From contig JAUSNJ010000163.1 in assembly GCA_030645355.1 (NCBI GenBank), positions 1-46,303 on the forward strand: 46,303 nt of DNA. Direction: 5' to 3'. The notes beneath the pieces were generated by a model. It was given only the letters and a program-made list of their open reading frames with translations. It searched no databases and had not been told where the DNA came from. A program made the position numbers and the translations under genes. This document shows, one piece after another, positions 7,636-15,948 of the stretch. The DNA is from Rhodoferax sp. (lineage in GTDB: Bacteria > Pseudomonadota > Gammaproteobacteria > Burkholderiales > Burkholderiaceae_C). Position 1 is the first letter of the stretch, and each line of letters starts with the position of its first letter.

Positions 7636-8865
7636 ATGGCCAACAGCGCCGCGCGCAACTACGCCATCGTCACCAGCGCCTATTGGGGTTTTACGCTCAC
7701 CGACGGCGCGCTGCGCATGCTGGTGCTGCTGCACTTCTACAAGCTCGGGTATTCGCCGTTCACACTGGCCTTTTTGTTCCTGCTGTACGAGGCGGCCGGC
7801 ATAGCGGCCAATCTGATTGGCGGCTGGCTGGCCACGCGCTACGGTATTGCCCGCATGCTGGTCGTGGGGCTGAGCACACAGATCACCGGCTTCCTGCTGC
7901 TCTCGGCCCTGTCGCCGGATTGGACGGCCACACTCTCGGTAGCCTGGGTCGTGTTGTCGCAGGGTGTGTGTGGCGTTGCCAAGGACCTGACCAAGACCGC
8001 CAGCAAGTCTGCCATCAAGCTCACGGCGGGCGAGGCTTCGGGCCAGCTCTTCAAATGGGTGGCCTGGTTCACTGGCAGCAAAAACGCGATGAAAGGCATA
8101 GGTTTCTTCCTGGGCGGTGTGCTGCTGGAGGTGCTGGGCTTCAGAGGCTCTCTGTGGGTGATGGCGGGCCTGCTGTGTGCCGTGTTGCTCGGTGTGGTGC
8201 TGTATGTGCCGCCGCTGATGGGCAAGAGCAAGGCATCCAAATCGGCCAAGGAATTGTTTGCCAAGAACCAGGGTATCAACCTGTTGGCCGCCGCACGCGT
8301 GGTGCTGTTCGGTGCGCGCGATGTGTGGTTTGTCGTGGGTGTGCCGGTGTTCTTGTATGCGTCCGGCTGGTCGCGGCCCATGGTGGGGGGCTTTCTGGCG
8401 GCGTGGACCATTGGTTATGGCGCAGTGCAAGCCTTTGCGCCGCATCTGGTGCGCCGCAGTGCAGATGGATTGAGTACCGAAGTGCCGGCGGCCCGCCTGT
8501 GGTCGGCCCTGTTGGCAGTGGTCACCATCGCGCTGGCGGGAGCGGTGGCCATGCAGGTTCCCAATCTGGAGTGGGTCGTGGTGGGTGGCCTGGGCATTTT
8601 TGGATTTGCGTTTGCGGTCAATTCGTCGGTGCACTCTTATCTGATCCTGGCCTATGCGGGCTCGGAGAAGGCGGCTGAAGATGTGGGCTTTTACTACGCC
8701 GCCAACGCTGCGGGCCGCTTCTTCGGCACATTGATGTCGGGCCTGTTGTACCAATGGGGTGGTTTGCTCTACGCGCTGGTGGGTTCTGCGGTGATGTTGT
8801 CCATCTGTTGGGCCGTGACCCTGGCCTTGCCCGTCACCAAACCGGTTGAAAGGATTTCGGTATGA
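7636..8865 (+). CDS. arsJ: ArsJ, MFS exporter of 1-arseno-3-phosphoglycerate
   Basis: This is a 409-residue major-facilitator protein with about 12 hydrophobic segments, beginning MANSAARNYAIVTSAYWGFTLTD. Segments typical of ArsJ include GGWLATRYGIARMLVVGL, GVCGVAKDLTKTASKSAIK and YYAANAAGRFFGTLMSGLLYQW. It sits in the inner membrane and expels the unstable arseno-ester made by the preceding GAPDH. It starts 2 nt after gap and overlaps arsR by 4 nt (ATGA), so the three are translationally coupled. Together with gap it gives an arsenate resistance route that does not need reduction to arsenite. Confidence 0.93.
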   Translation: MANSAARNYAIVTSAYWGFTLTDGALRMLVLLHFYKLGYSPFTLAFLFLLYEAAGIAANLIGGWLATRYGIARMLVVGLSTQITGFLLLSALSPDWTATLSVAWVVLSQGVCGVAKDLTKTASKSAIKLTAGEASGQLFKWVAWFTGSKNAMKGIGFFLGGVLLEVLGFRGSLWVMAGLLCAVLLGVVLYVPPLMGKSKASKSAKELFAKNQGINLLAAARVVLFGARDVWFVVGVPVFLYASGWSRPMVGGFLAAWTIGYGAVQAFAPHLVRRSADGLSTEVPAARLWSALLAVVTIALAGAVAMQVPNLEWVVVGGLGIFGFAFAVNSSVHSYLILAYAGSEKAAEDVGFYYAANAAGRFFGTLMSGLLYQWGGLLYALVGSAVMLSICWAVTLALPVTKPVERISV

Positions 8866-9191
8866 ACGATGTTGATGTGGTCCGCGCGCTGTCCGCTTTA
8901 GCACAGAAAACCCGCTTGCAGACTTTTCGGCAGTTGGTGGTGGCAGGTTCACAGGGCATGACGCCAACTCGTTTGGCGGAGGCACTGGGCTTGCAAGGCA
9001 CGGCCCTGTCGTTTCACTTGAAAGAACTCACGCATGCCGGGCTGATCACACAAGAGCGCGATGGCCGCAACCTGATCTACCGCGCTTCGTTTGCCACGAT
9101 GAACGAGTTGTTGGCCTACCTGACGGTCAATTGCTGCGACGGCCAGGCATGTGAACTGACGGAGGTCTCTGCGGCTTGCACCAGCTGTTGA
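8862..9191 (+). CDS. arsR: ArsR, As(III)-responsive repressor
   Basis: This is a 109-residue winged-helix protein with the HTH region TPTRLAEALGLQGTALSFHLKELTHAGLI. The metal site is not the CxC of E. coli ArsR in the DNA-binding helix. Cysteines are instead clustered at the C-terminus: Cys91, Cys92, Cys97, Cys106 and Cys109 (NCCDGQAC and CTSC). This resembles the arrangement known for Acidithiobacillus-type ArsR. It overlaps arsJ by 4 nt. The likely target is the palindrome at 6545-6564. The two extra terminal cysteines could tighten binding or be dispensable. Confidence 0.92.
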   Translation: MNDVDVVRALSALAQKTRLQTFRQLVVAGSQGMTPTRLAEALGLQGTALSFHLKELTHAGLITQERDGRNLIYRASFATMNELLAYLTVNCCDGQACELTEVSAACTSC

Positions 9192-9256
9192 TTGTCCCCT
9201 TGCGTACTTGAACCTTCCCTTGTTTGCCCACTGAATTCATCTTACGGAGTCCGCGT

Positions 9257-9760
9257 ATGTCCAAAGCCTTTATGAATGTCCTGTTTATCTGTACCGGCAA
9301 TTCCGCCCGCAGCATCATGGCCGAAGCCTTGATGAACCAATTGGGCGGTGGTCGTTTCCGAGCCTATAGCGCGGGCAGCCACCCGGCCGGCTTTGTCAAC
9401 ACCAAGGCGCTGGAGCTTTTGGAGCGCAATCGTTTTCGCACCGGAGAACTGCGCAGCAAGAACTGGGACGAGTTCGCCGCGCCCGATGCGCCGCAAATGG
9501 ACTTTGTGCTGACCGTGTGTGACAAGGCCGCCGGTGAGGTGTGCCCCGTGTGGCCCGGCCAACCCATGTCCGCCCACTGGGGTGTGGAAGACCCTGCCGC
9601 AGCAACCGGCACGCCCGAGCAGGTTGACAAGGCGTTTTCTGATGCCTTCATGGTGCTGCAACGTCGAATTGCGCTGTTCTTGAACCTGCCATTCGAGAAG
9701 CTGGAGAAACTGTCCCTGCTCAAAGAGTTGCAGCAAATTGGCCGTACCACGGCTGAATAG
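9257..9760 (+). CDS. arsC: Arsenate reductase, low-molecular-weight-phosphatase type
   Basis: This is a 167-residue protein with the LMW-PTPase active loop CTGNSAR (Cys12 to Arg18) in VLFICTGNSARSIMAEAL. Segments DFVLTVCDKAAGEVCPVWPG and HWGVEDPAA supply the catalytic Asp and further cysteines used in the relay. It reduces arsenate to arsenite in the cytosol. The start at 9257 is chosen because ACGGAG lies about 8 nt upstream; a more upstream ATG at 9224 has a non-conserved leader. It follows arsR after 65 nt and precedes acr3 by 12 nt. A second, unrelated arsenate reductase is encoded one gene further on. Confidence 0.92.
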   Translation: MSKAFMNVLFICTGNSARSIMAEALMNQLGGGRFRAYSAGSHPAGFVNTKALELLERNRFRTGELRSKNWDEFAAPDAPQMDFVLTVCDKAAGEVCPVWPGQPMSAHWGVEDPAAATGTPEQVDKAFSDAFMVLQRRIALFLNLPFEKLEKLSLLKELQQIGRTTAE

Positions 9761-9772
9761 AAGGCACCTGCC

Positions 9773-10810
9773 ATGAACGTCTTTGAACGCTACCTCACGG
9801 TCTGGGTGTTCTTGTGCATCGTCGTCGGCATCGCACTGGGGCAATTGTTCCCGGGTGTGTTCCAGGCGGTCGGCCAGATGGAGATCGCCAAGGTCAACCT
9901 GCCCGTGGGCCTGCTGATCTGGGTGATGGTCATCCCCATGCTGGTGAAGGTGGATTTTTCTGCCCTGGGCGAAGTGCGCCAGCACATGAAGGGCATTGGT
10001 GTCACGCTGTTCGTCAACTGGCTGGTCAAGCCGTTTTCGATGGCGCTGCTGGGCTGGATCTTTATCCGCCACTGGTTTGCACCCATGCTCCCGCCCGACC
10101 AGCTGGACAGCTATATCGCCGGGCTGATTCTGCTGGCCGCGGCACCCTGTACCGCCATGGTGTTTGTGTGGAGCCGCCTGACGGGGGGCGACCCGCTGTT
10201 TACGCTGTCGCAGGTGGCATTGAATGACAGCATCATGGTCATCGCTTTCGCACCACTGGTGGGCCTGCTGCTGGGCATCTCGGCCATCACCGTGCCGTGG
10301 GATACCTTGTTGACCTCGGTGGTGCTGTACATCGTCATTCCGGTGATCCTGGCGCAGCTGCTGCGCAAGTCATTGCTGGCCAAGGGGGTGGCCGCGTTTG
10401 ATGCCACCATGGCCAAGATCGGCCCGTGGTCGATCACGGCCTTGTTGGTCACGCTGGTGCTGCTGTTTGCCTTTCAGGGCGAGGCCATTCTGAAGCAGCC
10501 GCTGGTGATTGCGCTGCTGGCCGTGCCAATCTTGATCCAGGTGTTTTTCAACTCGGCGCTGGCCTACTGGCTCAACCGCGCGGTGGGCGAGAAGCACAAC
10601 ATCGCCTGCCCATCGGCCATGATTGGCGCCTCCAATTTCTTCGAGCTGGCTGTGGCCGCGGCCATCAGTTTGTTTGGCTTCAACTCGGGCGCCGCACTGG
10701 CGACGGTGGTCGGCGTGCTGATTGAAGTGCCGGTGATGTTGCTGGTGGTCTACATCGTCAATAACTCCAAGGGCTGGTACGAGCGTGGCGCTGCCGCAAA
10801 GGCCGGTTGA
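9773..10810 (+). CDS. acr3: Acr3 arsenite efflux permease
   Basis: This is a 345-residue, ten-span membrane protein of the Acr3 (BASS) family, not the ArsB family. It contains the conserved LAAAPCTAMVFVWSRLTGGD segment with the essential Cys (residue 126), VALNDSIMVIAFAPLVGLLLG, and GASNFFELAVAAAISLFG in the late helices. It extrudes arsenite using the proton motive force. It lies between the two arsenate reductase genes, which would feed it. An arsA-type ATPase is encoded about 7 kb downstream, but coupling of ArsA to Acr3 here is inference. Confidence 0.95.
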   Translation: MNVFERYLTVWVFLCIVVGIALGQLFPGVFQAVGQMEIAKVNLPVGLLIWVMVIPMLVKVDFSALGEVRQHMKGIGVTLFVNWLVKPFSMALLGWIFIRHWFAPMLPPDQLDSYIAGLILLAAAPCTAMVFVWSRLTGGDPLFTLSQVALNDSIMVIAFAPLVGLLLGISAITVPWDTLLTSVVLYIVIPVILAQLLRKSLLAKGVAAFDATMAKIGPWSITALLVTLVLLFAFQGEAILKQPLVIALLAVPILIQVFFNSALAYWLNRAVGEKHNIACPSAMIGASNFFELAVAAAISLFGFNSGAALATVVGVLIEVPVMLLVVYIVNNSKGWYERGAAAKAG

Positions 10811-10812
10811 AC

Positions 10813-11235
10813 ATGGCAAGCATCACGATTTACCACAACCCTGCCTGCGGCACGTCGCGCAATACGCTGGCATTGATCCGCAACAGTGGTGCCGAGCCCG
10901 AGGTGATTGAATACCTGAAAACACCTCCCGGCAAAGAGAGGTTGCAACAGCTCCTGGCAGCCATGGGCATCCCGGCCCGCGAGCTGCTGCGCCAAAAAGG
11001 CACACCCTGCGACGACCTGCAATTGGGCGACCCCAAGTGGACCGACGATGAACTCGTCGACTTCATGGTCCAGCACCCCATCCTGATGAACCGCCCAGTG
11101 GTCGTTACGCCGCTGGGGGCCCGCTTGTGCCGCCCCAGCGAGAGGGTGCTGGACATCCTCTCAAGCCCGCAGCAGGGCGCCTTCACCAAGGAAGACGGTG
11201 AAGTGGTCATCAATGCCGAAGGCCAACGTGTCTGA
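10813..11235 (+). CDS. arsC: Arsenate reductase, glutaredoxin-coupled (E. coli ArsC type)
   Basis: This is a 140-residue thioredoxin-fold protein, [22 protein letters not shown], with the catalytic Cys12 at the same position as in E. coli ArsC. The Arg triad is recognisable in [33 protein letters not shown]. It reduces arsenate using glutathione and glutaredoxin. The ATG lies 2 nt after the acr3 stop, and the 3' end overlaps arsH by 23 nt. It is mechanistically unrelated to the phosphatase-type ArsC encoded upstream. Confidence 0.93.
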   Translation: MASITIYHNPACGTSRNTLALIRNSGAEPEVIEYLKTPPGKERLQQLLAAMGIPARELLRQKGTPCDDLQLGDPKWTDDELVDFMVQHPILMNRPVVVTPLGARLCRPSERVLDILSSPQQGAFTKEDGEVVINAEGQRV

Positions 11236-11950
11236 TCATTCCCTGCCTTCACCCAACGTGGTTGCCGCGTGCTTTCAGGTTCCCTTGCAGGCGGGGCTGG
11301 CCGCGCGGGCACGCGCATCACACCCACCCCGAATCCTGATGCTCTATGGCTCGCTGCGCGAGCGTTCCTACAGCAGGCTATTGACGCTGGAAGCCGCCCG
11401 ATTGTTGGAAGCGATGGGGGCTGAGGTCAAGGTCTTTGACCCACTGGATTTGCCGCAGCCCGATGGCGCGCCGGACACCCACCCCAAGGTCAAGGAGCTT
11501 CGCGAATTGGCCACCTGGTCCGAGGGCATGGTGTGGTGTTCCCCTGAGCGCCATGGTGCCATGACGGGCATCATGAAGAGCCAGATCGACTGGATTCCCT
11601 TGTCGGTCGGCGCCGTGCGCCCAACCCAGGGTAAGACCTTGGCGGTGATGGAGGTCAGCGGCGGTTCGCAGTCGTTCAATGCCGTCAACCAGATGCGTAT
11701 TCTGGGGCGATGGATGCGCATGCTCACCATCCCCAACCAAAGCTCGGTCGCCAAGGCGTTTCTGGAGTTTGATGAAGCAGGGCGCATGAAGCCCTCCGCC
11801 TACTATGACCGCGTGGTGGATGTGATGGAAGAATTGGTAAAGTTCACATTGTTGACCAGGGACATTGCGCCCTATCTGGTGGACCGCTACAGTGAACGCA
11901 AAGAGAGTGCTGAAGAACTCTCCAAACGGGTCAACCAGAAATCCATTTGA
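11213..11950 (+). CDS. arsH: ArsH, NADPH-dependent FMN reductase / organoarsenical oxidase
   Basis: This is a 245-residue flavodoxin-like protein with the FMN phosphate loop [20 protein letters not shown], then [19 protein letters not shown] and [19 protein letters not shown], all typical of ArsH. It oxidises toxic trivalent methyl- and aryl-arsenicals to pentavalent forms and reduces quinones. The ATG at 11213 lies inside the end of arsC; a GTG at 11198 is an alternative. With the ArsP-like permease at 13643 it would deal with organoarsenicals. A 3-nt gap leads to the sigma factor gene. Confidence 0.93.
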   Translation: MPKANVSDHSLPSPNVVAACFQVPLQAGLAARARASHPPRILMLYGSLRERSYSRLLTLEAARLLEAMGAEVKVFDPLDLPQPDGAPDTHPKVKELRELATWSEGMVWCSPERHGAMTGIMKSQIDWIPLSVGAVRPTQGKTLAVMEVSGGSQSFNAVNQMRILGRWMRMLTIPNQSSVAKAFLEFDEAGRMKPSAYYDRVVDVMEELVKFTLLTRDIAPYLVDRYSERKESAEELSKRVNQKSI

Positions 11951-11953
11951 GCC

Positions 11954-12484
11954 ATGAACTGCCTAGTCACCGCCTGGACCGCACATGAGCCTGAGTTGCG
12001 CGGCTGGGCCAGACACAGGTTGAACAACCCCACCGACGTGGATGATCTTTTGCAGGACCTCTTTCTCAAGGTTTTGCGCCATGGGGAGCGGTTTTGCTCG
12101 GTGCACAACGCCAGAGCCTGGCTCTTTGAGGTGGCGCGCAATACCCTGGCCGACCGCCTGCGCGTGGCCCGCCATTCCGTGGAGTTGCCGGACGATCTGC
12201 CCAGCCCGGTGGATGAGACTGCAGTGGTGGACACCTTGACGGGCTGCCTGCCGCGGGTGTTGTCGGAACTGGACACAGAAGACAGGGACGCCATCACCCT
12301 GTGTGACCTGCAAGGCATGGCACAGGCCGATTACGCCCGCACCAAGGGCTTGAGCCTGAGCGCTGCCAAGTCACGGATACAACGGGCCCGCCAACGCATG
12401 AAGGCACGCATGACGGTGGCCTGCCAGGTGCAACTCGACGATGCCGGGCATGTGCTGGACTTTGTGCCGCGAGCGCCGGTCTGA
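11954..12484 (+). CDS. ECF-type RNA polymerase sigma factor (SigZ-like)
   Basis: This is a 176-residue sigma-70 family protein with region 2 (DVDDLLQDLFLKVLRHG, ARAWLFEVARNTLADRLR) and region 4 (ITLCDLQGMAQADYARTKGLSLSAAKSRIQRARQ). The C-terminal tail (ACQVQLDDAGHVLDFVPR) is of the kind seen in SigZ-like proteins. No anti-sigma gene is adjacent. It follows arsH by 3 nt and precedes the MBL-fold gene by 24 nt, so it is part of the ars transcription unit and could extend the arsenic response to other promoters. Its target promoters cannot be read from this window. Confidence 0.85.
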   Translation: MNCLVTAWTAHEPELRGWARHRLNNPTDVDDLLQDLFLKVLRHGERFCSVHNARAWLFEVARNTLADRLRVARHSVELPDDLPSPVDETAVVDTLTGCLPRVLSELDTEDRDAITLCDLQGMAQADYARTKGLSLSAAKSRIQRARQRMKARMTVACQVQLDDAGHVLDFVPRAPV

Positions 12485-12508
12485 AACCAACACGAGAAAG
12501 AACCAACG

Positions 12509-13435
12509 ATGCATGCTGTACGACGCGCAAGGATTGCAACCGTTGCGCTTCTGGCCATGGCCCTGCCGGCGTGGGCGGTTGATGTAGTCTTCAAGCCCGT
12601 GGCAGAGGGCATCTACGCCTATGTTGGCGAGACCGAAGGGCGCACCTATGACAACGAAGGGCTCAACGCCAATATCGGCCTGGTGGTGACGCCTGCGGGC
12701 GCCGTGCTGATCGACAGCGGCGCTACCTTTCAGTCGGCCCGCAAAATTCACGAGGCCGCCAAGAAGGTGACCAGCCAGCCGGTCAAATGGGTCATCAACA
12801 CCGGCGACCAGGACCACCGCTGGCTGGGCAATGGCTACTTCACGGCGCAGGGCATAACCACCATCGCCCATACCAACGCGCAGGCCGACATGCAGACTCG
12901 CTCCGGCGAGCAACTGCAGGGTCTCAAGGTCTTGAAGGAGCGGCTGGATGGCACCGTGCCTACGCTGCCCACACGCTTTGTCGCGGGCCAAGACACCCGC
13001 CTGGAGCTGGGCGGCACGGTCTTCGAGCTCAAGCACCGCAACGGTGGACATACGCCTGGCGACACGCTGGTGTGGCTGCCGCAAAAAAGCGTGCTGTTTG
13101 CTGGCGATGTGGTCTATGTGGACCGCGTGCTGGGCCTGCACCCGGTCAGCAACACCCGGAACTGGCTGGAGTCCTTTGCCGTTATCGACGCGCTCAAGCC
13201 GCAGGTCATCGTGCCCGGCCATGGCAACGTCACCAACCTCGCCAAGGCGCAGGCGCACACGCGCGACCTGTTGCTGGCCCTGCGTGCCCACATGAAGAAG
13301 GCGGTGGATGACGGCGTTGACTTGAGCGCCGCCGTCAAGAGCTTTGACGGCAAGCCGTTCGCCGGACTCAAGCACGCGGATGTGTGGATTCCGCAGTTGG
13401 CGAACCAGACGTATTTGGAGGTGGAGCGGGAGTAG
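12509..13435 (+). CDS. Exported MBL-fold hydrolase-like protein with altered metal motif
   Basis: This is a 308-residue protein with a signal peptide (ATVALLAMALPAWA, cleavage before VDVV). It has a metallo-beta-lactamase fold of the SoxH-like kind. The usual HxHxDH motif reads T98-G-D100-Q-D102-H103, so two first-site histidines are replaced. Later ligands appear kept: GGHTPGD, FAGDVVY and PGHGN. It could bind one metal or act as a non-classical hydrolase. It is last in the ars operon, just after the sigma factor. The substrate is unknown, and a direct arsenic function is only inferred from position. Confidence 0.8.
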   Translation: MHAVRRARIATVALLAMALPAWAVDVVFKPVAEGIYAYVGETEGRTYDNEGLNANIGLVVTPAGAVLIDSGATFQSARKIHEAAKKVTSQPVKWVINTGDQDHRWLGNGYFTAQGITTIAHTNAQADMQTRSGEQLQGLKVLKERLDGTVPTLPTRFVAGQDTRLELGGTVFELKHRNGGHTPGDTLVWLPQKSVLFAGDVVYVDRVLGLHPVSNTRNWLESFAVIDALKPQVIVPGHGNVTNLAKAQAHTRDLLLALRAHMKKAVDDGVDLSAAVKSFDGKPFAGLKHADVWIPQLANQTYLEVERE

Positions 13436-13436
13436 C

Positions 13437-13490
13437 GCTATTAGTTTGATAGCTACTCCACCATATTTCACGAGGACTAGGGGCGCTTTT
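13437..13490 (+). repeat. Small dispersed intergenic repeat, copy A
   Basis: This short element has TTTGATAGCTAC followed by TTTCACGAGGACTAGGGGC. The core CACGAGGACTA (13469-13479) differs at one base from the CACGAGGGCTA of the other five copies. It lies 1 nt after the MBL gene stop. The rest of the gap to 13643 shows nothing recognisable apart from a GGAGGGG Shine-Dalgarno. Confidence 0.75.
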
Positions 13491-13642
13491 CTTATATGGA
13501 TTTCTGGGGCCAGGTGCTGCCATAGTTTGGAGGAATCATTTGCGTCTTTTTTGGGATCGCCGCGTCTTCACCAGTAGGGAAGCCCAATTGCCTGCGACAA
13601 GTGACACGGACGCCCGGAAGTGGGCACAAAAATGGAGGGGTT

Positions 13643-15088
13643 ATGGAACTCGCATTGAACTTGCTTCATGGCGGCGCAGCTAGCCTGGCCTCGTACTTGG
13701 CCGCACATGTGCTGTTGTGTTTGCTACCCGCTTTTTTTATTGCCGGTGCCATGGCTGCACTGATCCCCAAGGCCAGCATCACGCGCTGGCTCGGGCGCAA
13801 CACCCCCGCCTATGTGTCGTACCCGGCCGCGGCAGTCGCAGGCTCCTTGATCGCCGTGTGCTCTTGCACCATCGTGCCGCTGTTTGCAGGCATTTACAAA
13901 AAGGGGGCAGGCATTGGCCCGGCCATCACCTTTTTGTTTTTTGCCCCGGCAGGCAACATCATGGCGCTGGCTTACACCGGAAGCATCCTGGGTCTGGAAT
14001 TTGCAATGGCGCGACTGCTGCTGTGCCTGCTATTTGGCATCGGCATTGGGCTGTTGATGGCCATGATCTTCTGGCGCGACGATGCCAGCCATGATGCAGA
14101 AACAGACAACCTGTTTGCCGCCCAAGCCAGCATTGCGCCTGCGGCGCTGGGGGTGCTGCTGTCATTGGTCGGGATGTTGATTGCCGGCACCCTGAAGCTG
14201 TGGCCCCTGACCGCCACGGTGTTCACCCTGGATGCACCCCTGCCGTGGGCGCAGTCGTGGCAAACCACCTTGTTTGACTGGATGCCATTTGATGCTGCCA
14301 AGGGCGAGGAAGGCGTGAGCTTTCAGGGTTCGGTGTTGATTGGTTTGCTGCTGCTGATTGGGGTGACCGCCTGGCAGGGTCTGGAAAACATTGTGGAAGG
14401 GGCCAACCGATGGACTTGGGTGGCACTCGGCCTCACCGCCACCACCTTGCTGGTGGCTAGCATGCGCCTGACACCCGGCCCCGGTGGCCTGGAGCTGGCT
14501 TTCACAGGCCGCGCCTTTGGCGTGGCGCTGGCCTTGTGGGCAACGGGTCATTTTGCCCACCAATTGGCCGGGGACGAATGGCGGGCCTGGCTCTGGGAGG
14601 CCTGGCGCTTCGTCAAGCAGATTTTTGCCTTGCTGGTGCTGGGCGTTTTTATTGTGGGCATGGTGCGCCAGGTGATCCGCCCCGAATGGATTGAAAGTCT
14701 GGCAGGCAGCAATACGCTACCGGCCAACGCGGTGGCGGTGGGGTTTGGAGTCTTCATGTACTTCCCCACACTGGTCGAGGTGCCGGTGGCACGCATGTTC
14801 CTGGACCTTGGCATGCACCCCGGCCCGCTGCTGGCTTACCTGATGGCCGATCCCGAGCTCAGTCTGCAAAGCATGTTGATGGTTGCCGCGGTGATCGCCT
14901 GGCGCAAGACCCTCAGCTATGTGGGCCTGGTGGCGGTGTTCAGCATGTGTGCCGGTCTGATCTATGGAACCTGGGTCGATGGGCTGGGCTGGCTGCCGCT
15001 GGTCATGGCGTTGGGCCTGTTTTTGGCGGTGCTGGTTGGCACAATGGCGTGGTTCAAGCGCCACCAACTGGCAAACGCATTACCTTAG
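13643..15088 (+). CDS. arsP: ArsP-like permease (DUF318/COG0701)
   Basis: This is a 481-residue membrane protein with about ten hydrophobic spans. Near residue 70 is the family signature AVCSCTIVPLFAGIYKKGAGIGPA, followed by FFAPAGNIMALAYTG. The second half holds the mirror segment FGVFMYFPTLVEVPVARMFLDLGM. ArsP proteins export trivalent organoarsenicals such as methylarsenite; some COG0701 proteins have other metal or metalloid roles. The start follows a strong GGAGGGG; more upstream codons are not conserved. A small thioredoxin-like gene follows after 24 nt, a common pairing for this family. Confidence 0.85.
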   Translation: MELALNLLHGGAASLASYLAAHVLLCLLPAFFIAGAMAALIPKASITRWLGRNTPAYVSYPAAAVAGSLIAVCSCTIVPLFAGIYKKGAGIGPAITFLFFAPAGNIMALAYTGSILGLEFAMARLLLCLLFGIGIGLLMAMIFWRDDASHDAETDNLFAAQASIAPAALGVLLSLVGMLIAGTLKLWPLTATVFTLDAPLPWAQSWQTTLFDWMPFDAAKGEEGVSFQGSVLIGLLLLIGVTAWQGLENIVEGANRWTWVALGLTATTLLVASMRLTPGPGGLELAFTGRAFGVALALWATGHFAHQLAGDEWRAWLWEAWRFVKQIFALLVLGVFIVGMVRQVIRPEWIESLAGSNTLPANAVAVGFGVFMYFPTLVEVPVARMFLDLGMHPGPLLAYLMADPELSLQSMLMVAAVIAWRKTLSYVGLVAVFSMCAGLIYGTWVDGLGWLPLVMALGLFLAVLVGTMAWFKRHQLANALP

Positions 15089-15112
15089 TTTTTTGTCACA
15101 AGGAGAAGTACC

Positions 15113-15349
15113 ATGCTCAACATCAAAATTCTGGGGCCAGGTTGCGCCAATTGCAAAAAGCTCGAAGCCGTTGCCAGAGAGGCGGCCAGCGCGGCCAATG
15201 TGCAAGCCGAATTCGACAAGGTGTCTGACATGAAGCAGATCATGCGTTATGACCTGTTGTCCACACCCGGCCTGGTTATCAATGACAAGCTGGTCAGTAG
15301 TGGGCGCATCCCGACGGTGGCCGAAGTGCAGAAGTGGCTGCTCGCGTAA
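15113..15349 (+). CDS. Thioredoxin-fold small protein (redox-active disulfide protein 2 family)
   Basis: This is a 78-residue intact protein, MLNIKILGPGCANCKKLEAVA, with a CxxC (Cys11, Cys14) and the cis-proline segment LLSTPGLVINDKLVSSGRIPT. Proteins of this type sit next to COG0701 permeases and are thought to act as redox or metal-binding partners. AAGGAG precedes the start. It is a useful reference for two damaged relatives in this island: the remnant at 15830-15926 and the N-terminus of the ArsA protein. Confidence 0.88.
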   Translation: MLNIKILGPGCANCKKLEAVAREAASAANVQAEFDKVSDMKQIMRYDLLSTPGLVINDKLVSSGRIPTVAEVQKWLLA

Positions 15350-15421
15350 GCCCCTTCTGAAAGCTGCAATCCGGCGCGAGGCTGCTTTGTATCTACTGCA
15401 GGGCGAGACGCCGAGTTAATA

Positions 15422-15926
15422 GTGTTGGACCCTGCTGCGGAGGCGCTGGTGGCGGCCCTTCCGGTGGACCGTGCCAGCCACTTGGGCGGTGCCCTGCAGT
15501 TCTTCTTCTACGACACGCCCAAGGTGCTGATGCTGCTGATCGGCGTGGTGTTTGTCATGGGCATGGTCAACAGCTACTTCACGCCAAAGCGCCTGCGGGC
15601 ACTGTTGGCAGGTCGTACCGAGGGTGTAGCCAACGTGATTGCAGCGACTCTGAGTATCGTCACCCCGTTTTGCTCCTGCTCGGTCGTGCACCTGTTCATC
15701 GGTTTTGTGCAGGCCGGTGTGCCGCTGGGCGTGACCTTCTCGTTACTGATTTCGGCCCCCATGGTCAATGGGGTGGCCCTCACCTTGCTGTTCAGCATGT
15801 TCGGCTGGAAGGTGGCACTGCTCTATATGGACCTGAGCACACAGGGGCGTTGTCATCAACGGCAAGGTAGTGCACGCCGGGGGTGTGCCCAGCCGTGAGA
15901 AGATTGAACAATGGCGTTCAGCCTGA
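15422..15926 (+). pseudogene. Decayed fusion of a COG0701 permease and a thioredoxin-like protein
   Basis: The first ~135 codons are the N-terminal part of a DUF318 permease: GALQFFFYDTPKVLMLLIG, RLRALLAGRTEGVANVIAA, TPFCSCSVVHLFIGFVQAG and GWKVALLY. Family members are about 350 residues, and here the sequence switches abruptly. From about 15830 the DNA matches the end of a redox-active disulfide protein; after a +1 shift at about 15843, codons from 15846 read VVINGKVVHAGGVPSREKIE and end at TGA 15924-15926. The permease half has also lost residues usual in the family: CSCSAVP reads CSCSVVH and PMVNEVAL reads PMVNGVAL. The start is a weak GTG. A deletion joining two neighbouring genes, followed by a frameshift, explains the structure. 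Confidence 0.8.
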
Positions 15927-15948
15927 TCCATTGAAAGGAACCCACAGC

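Noticed and set aside
7546..8985. A 479-codon open frame on the minus strand opposite arsJ and arsR
   Set aside because: The translation is His/Gln/Arg-rich low complexity and overlaps three recognised genes.
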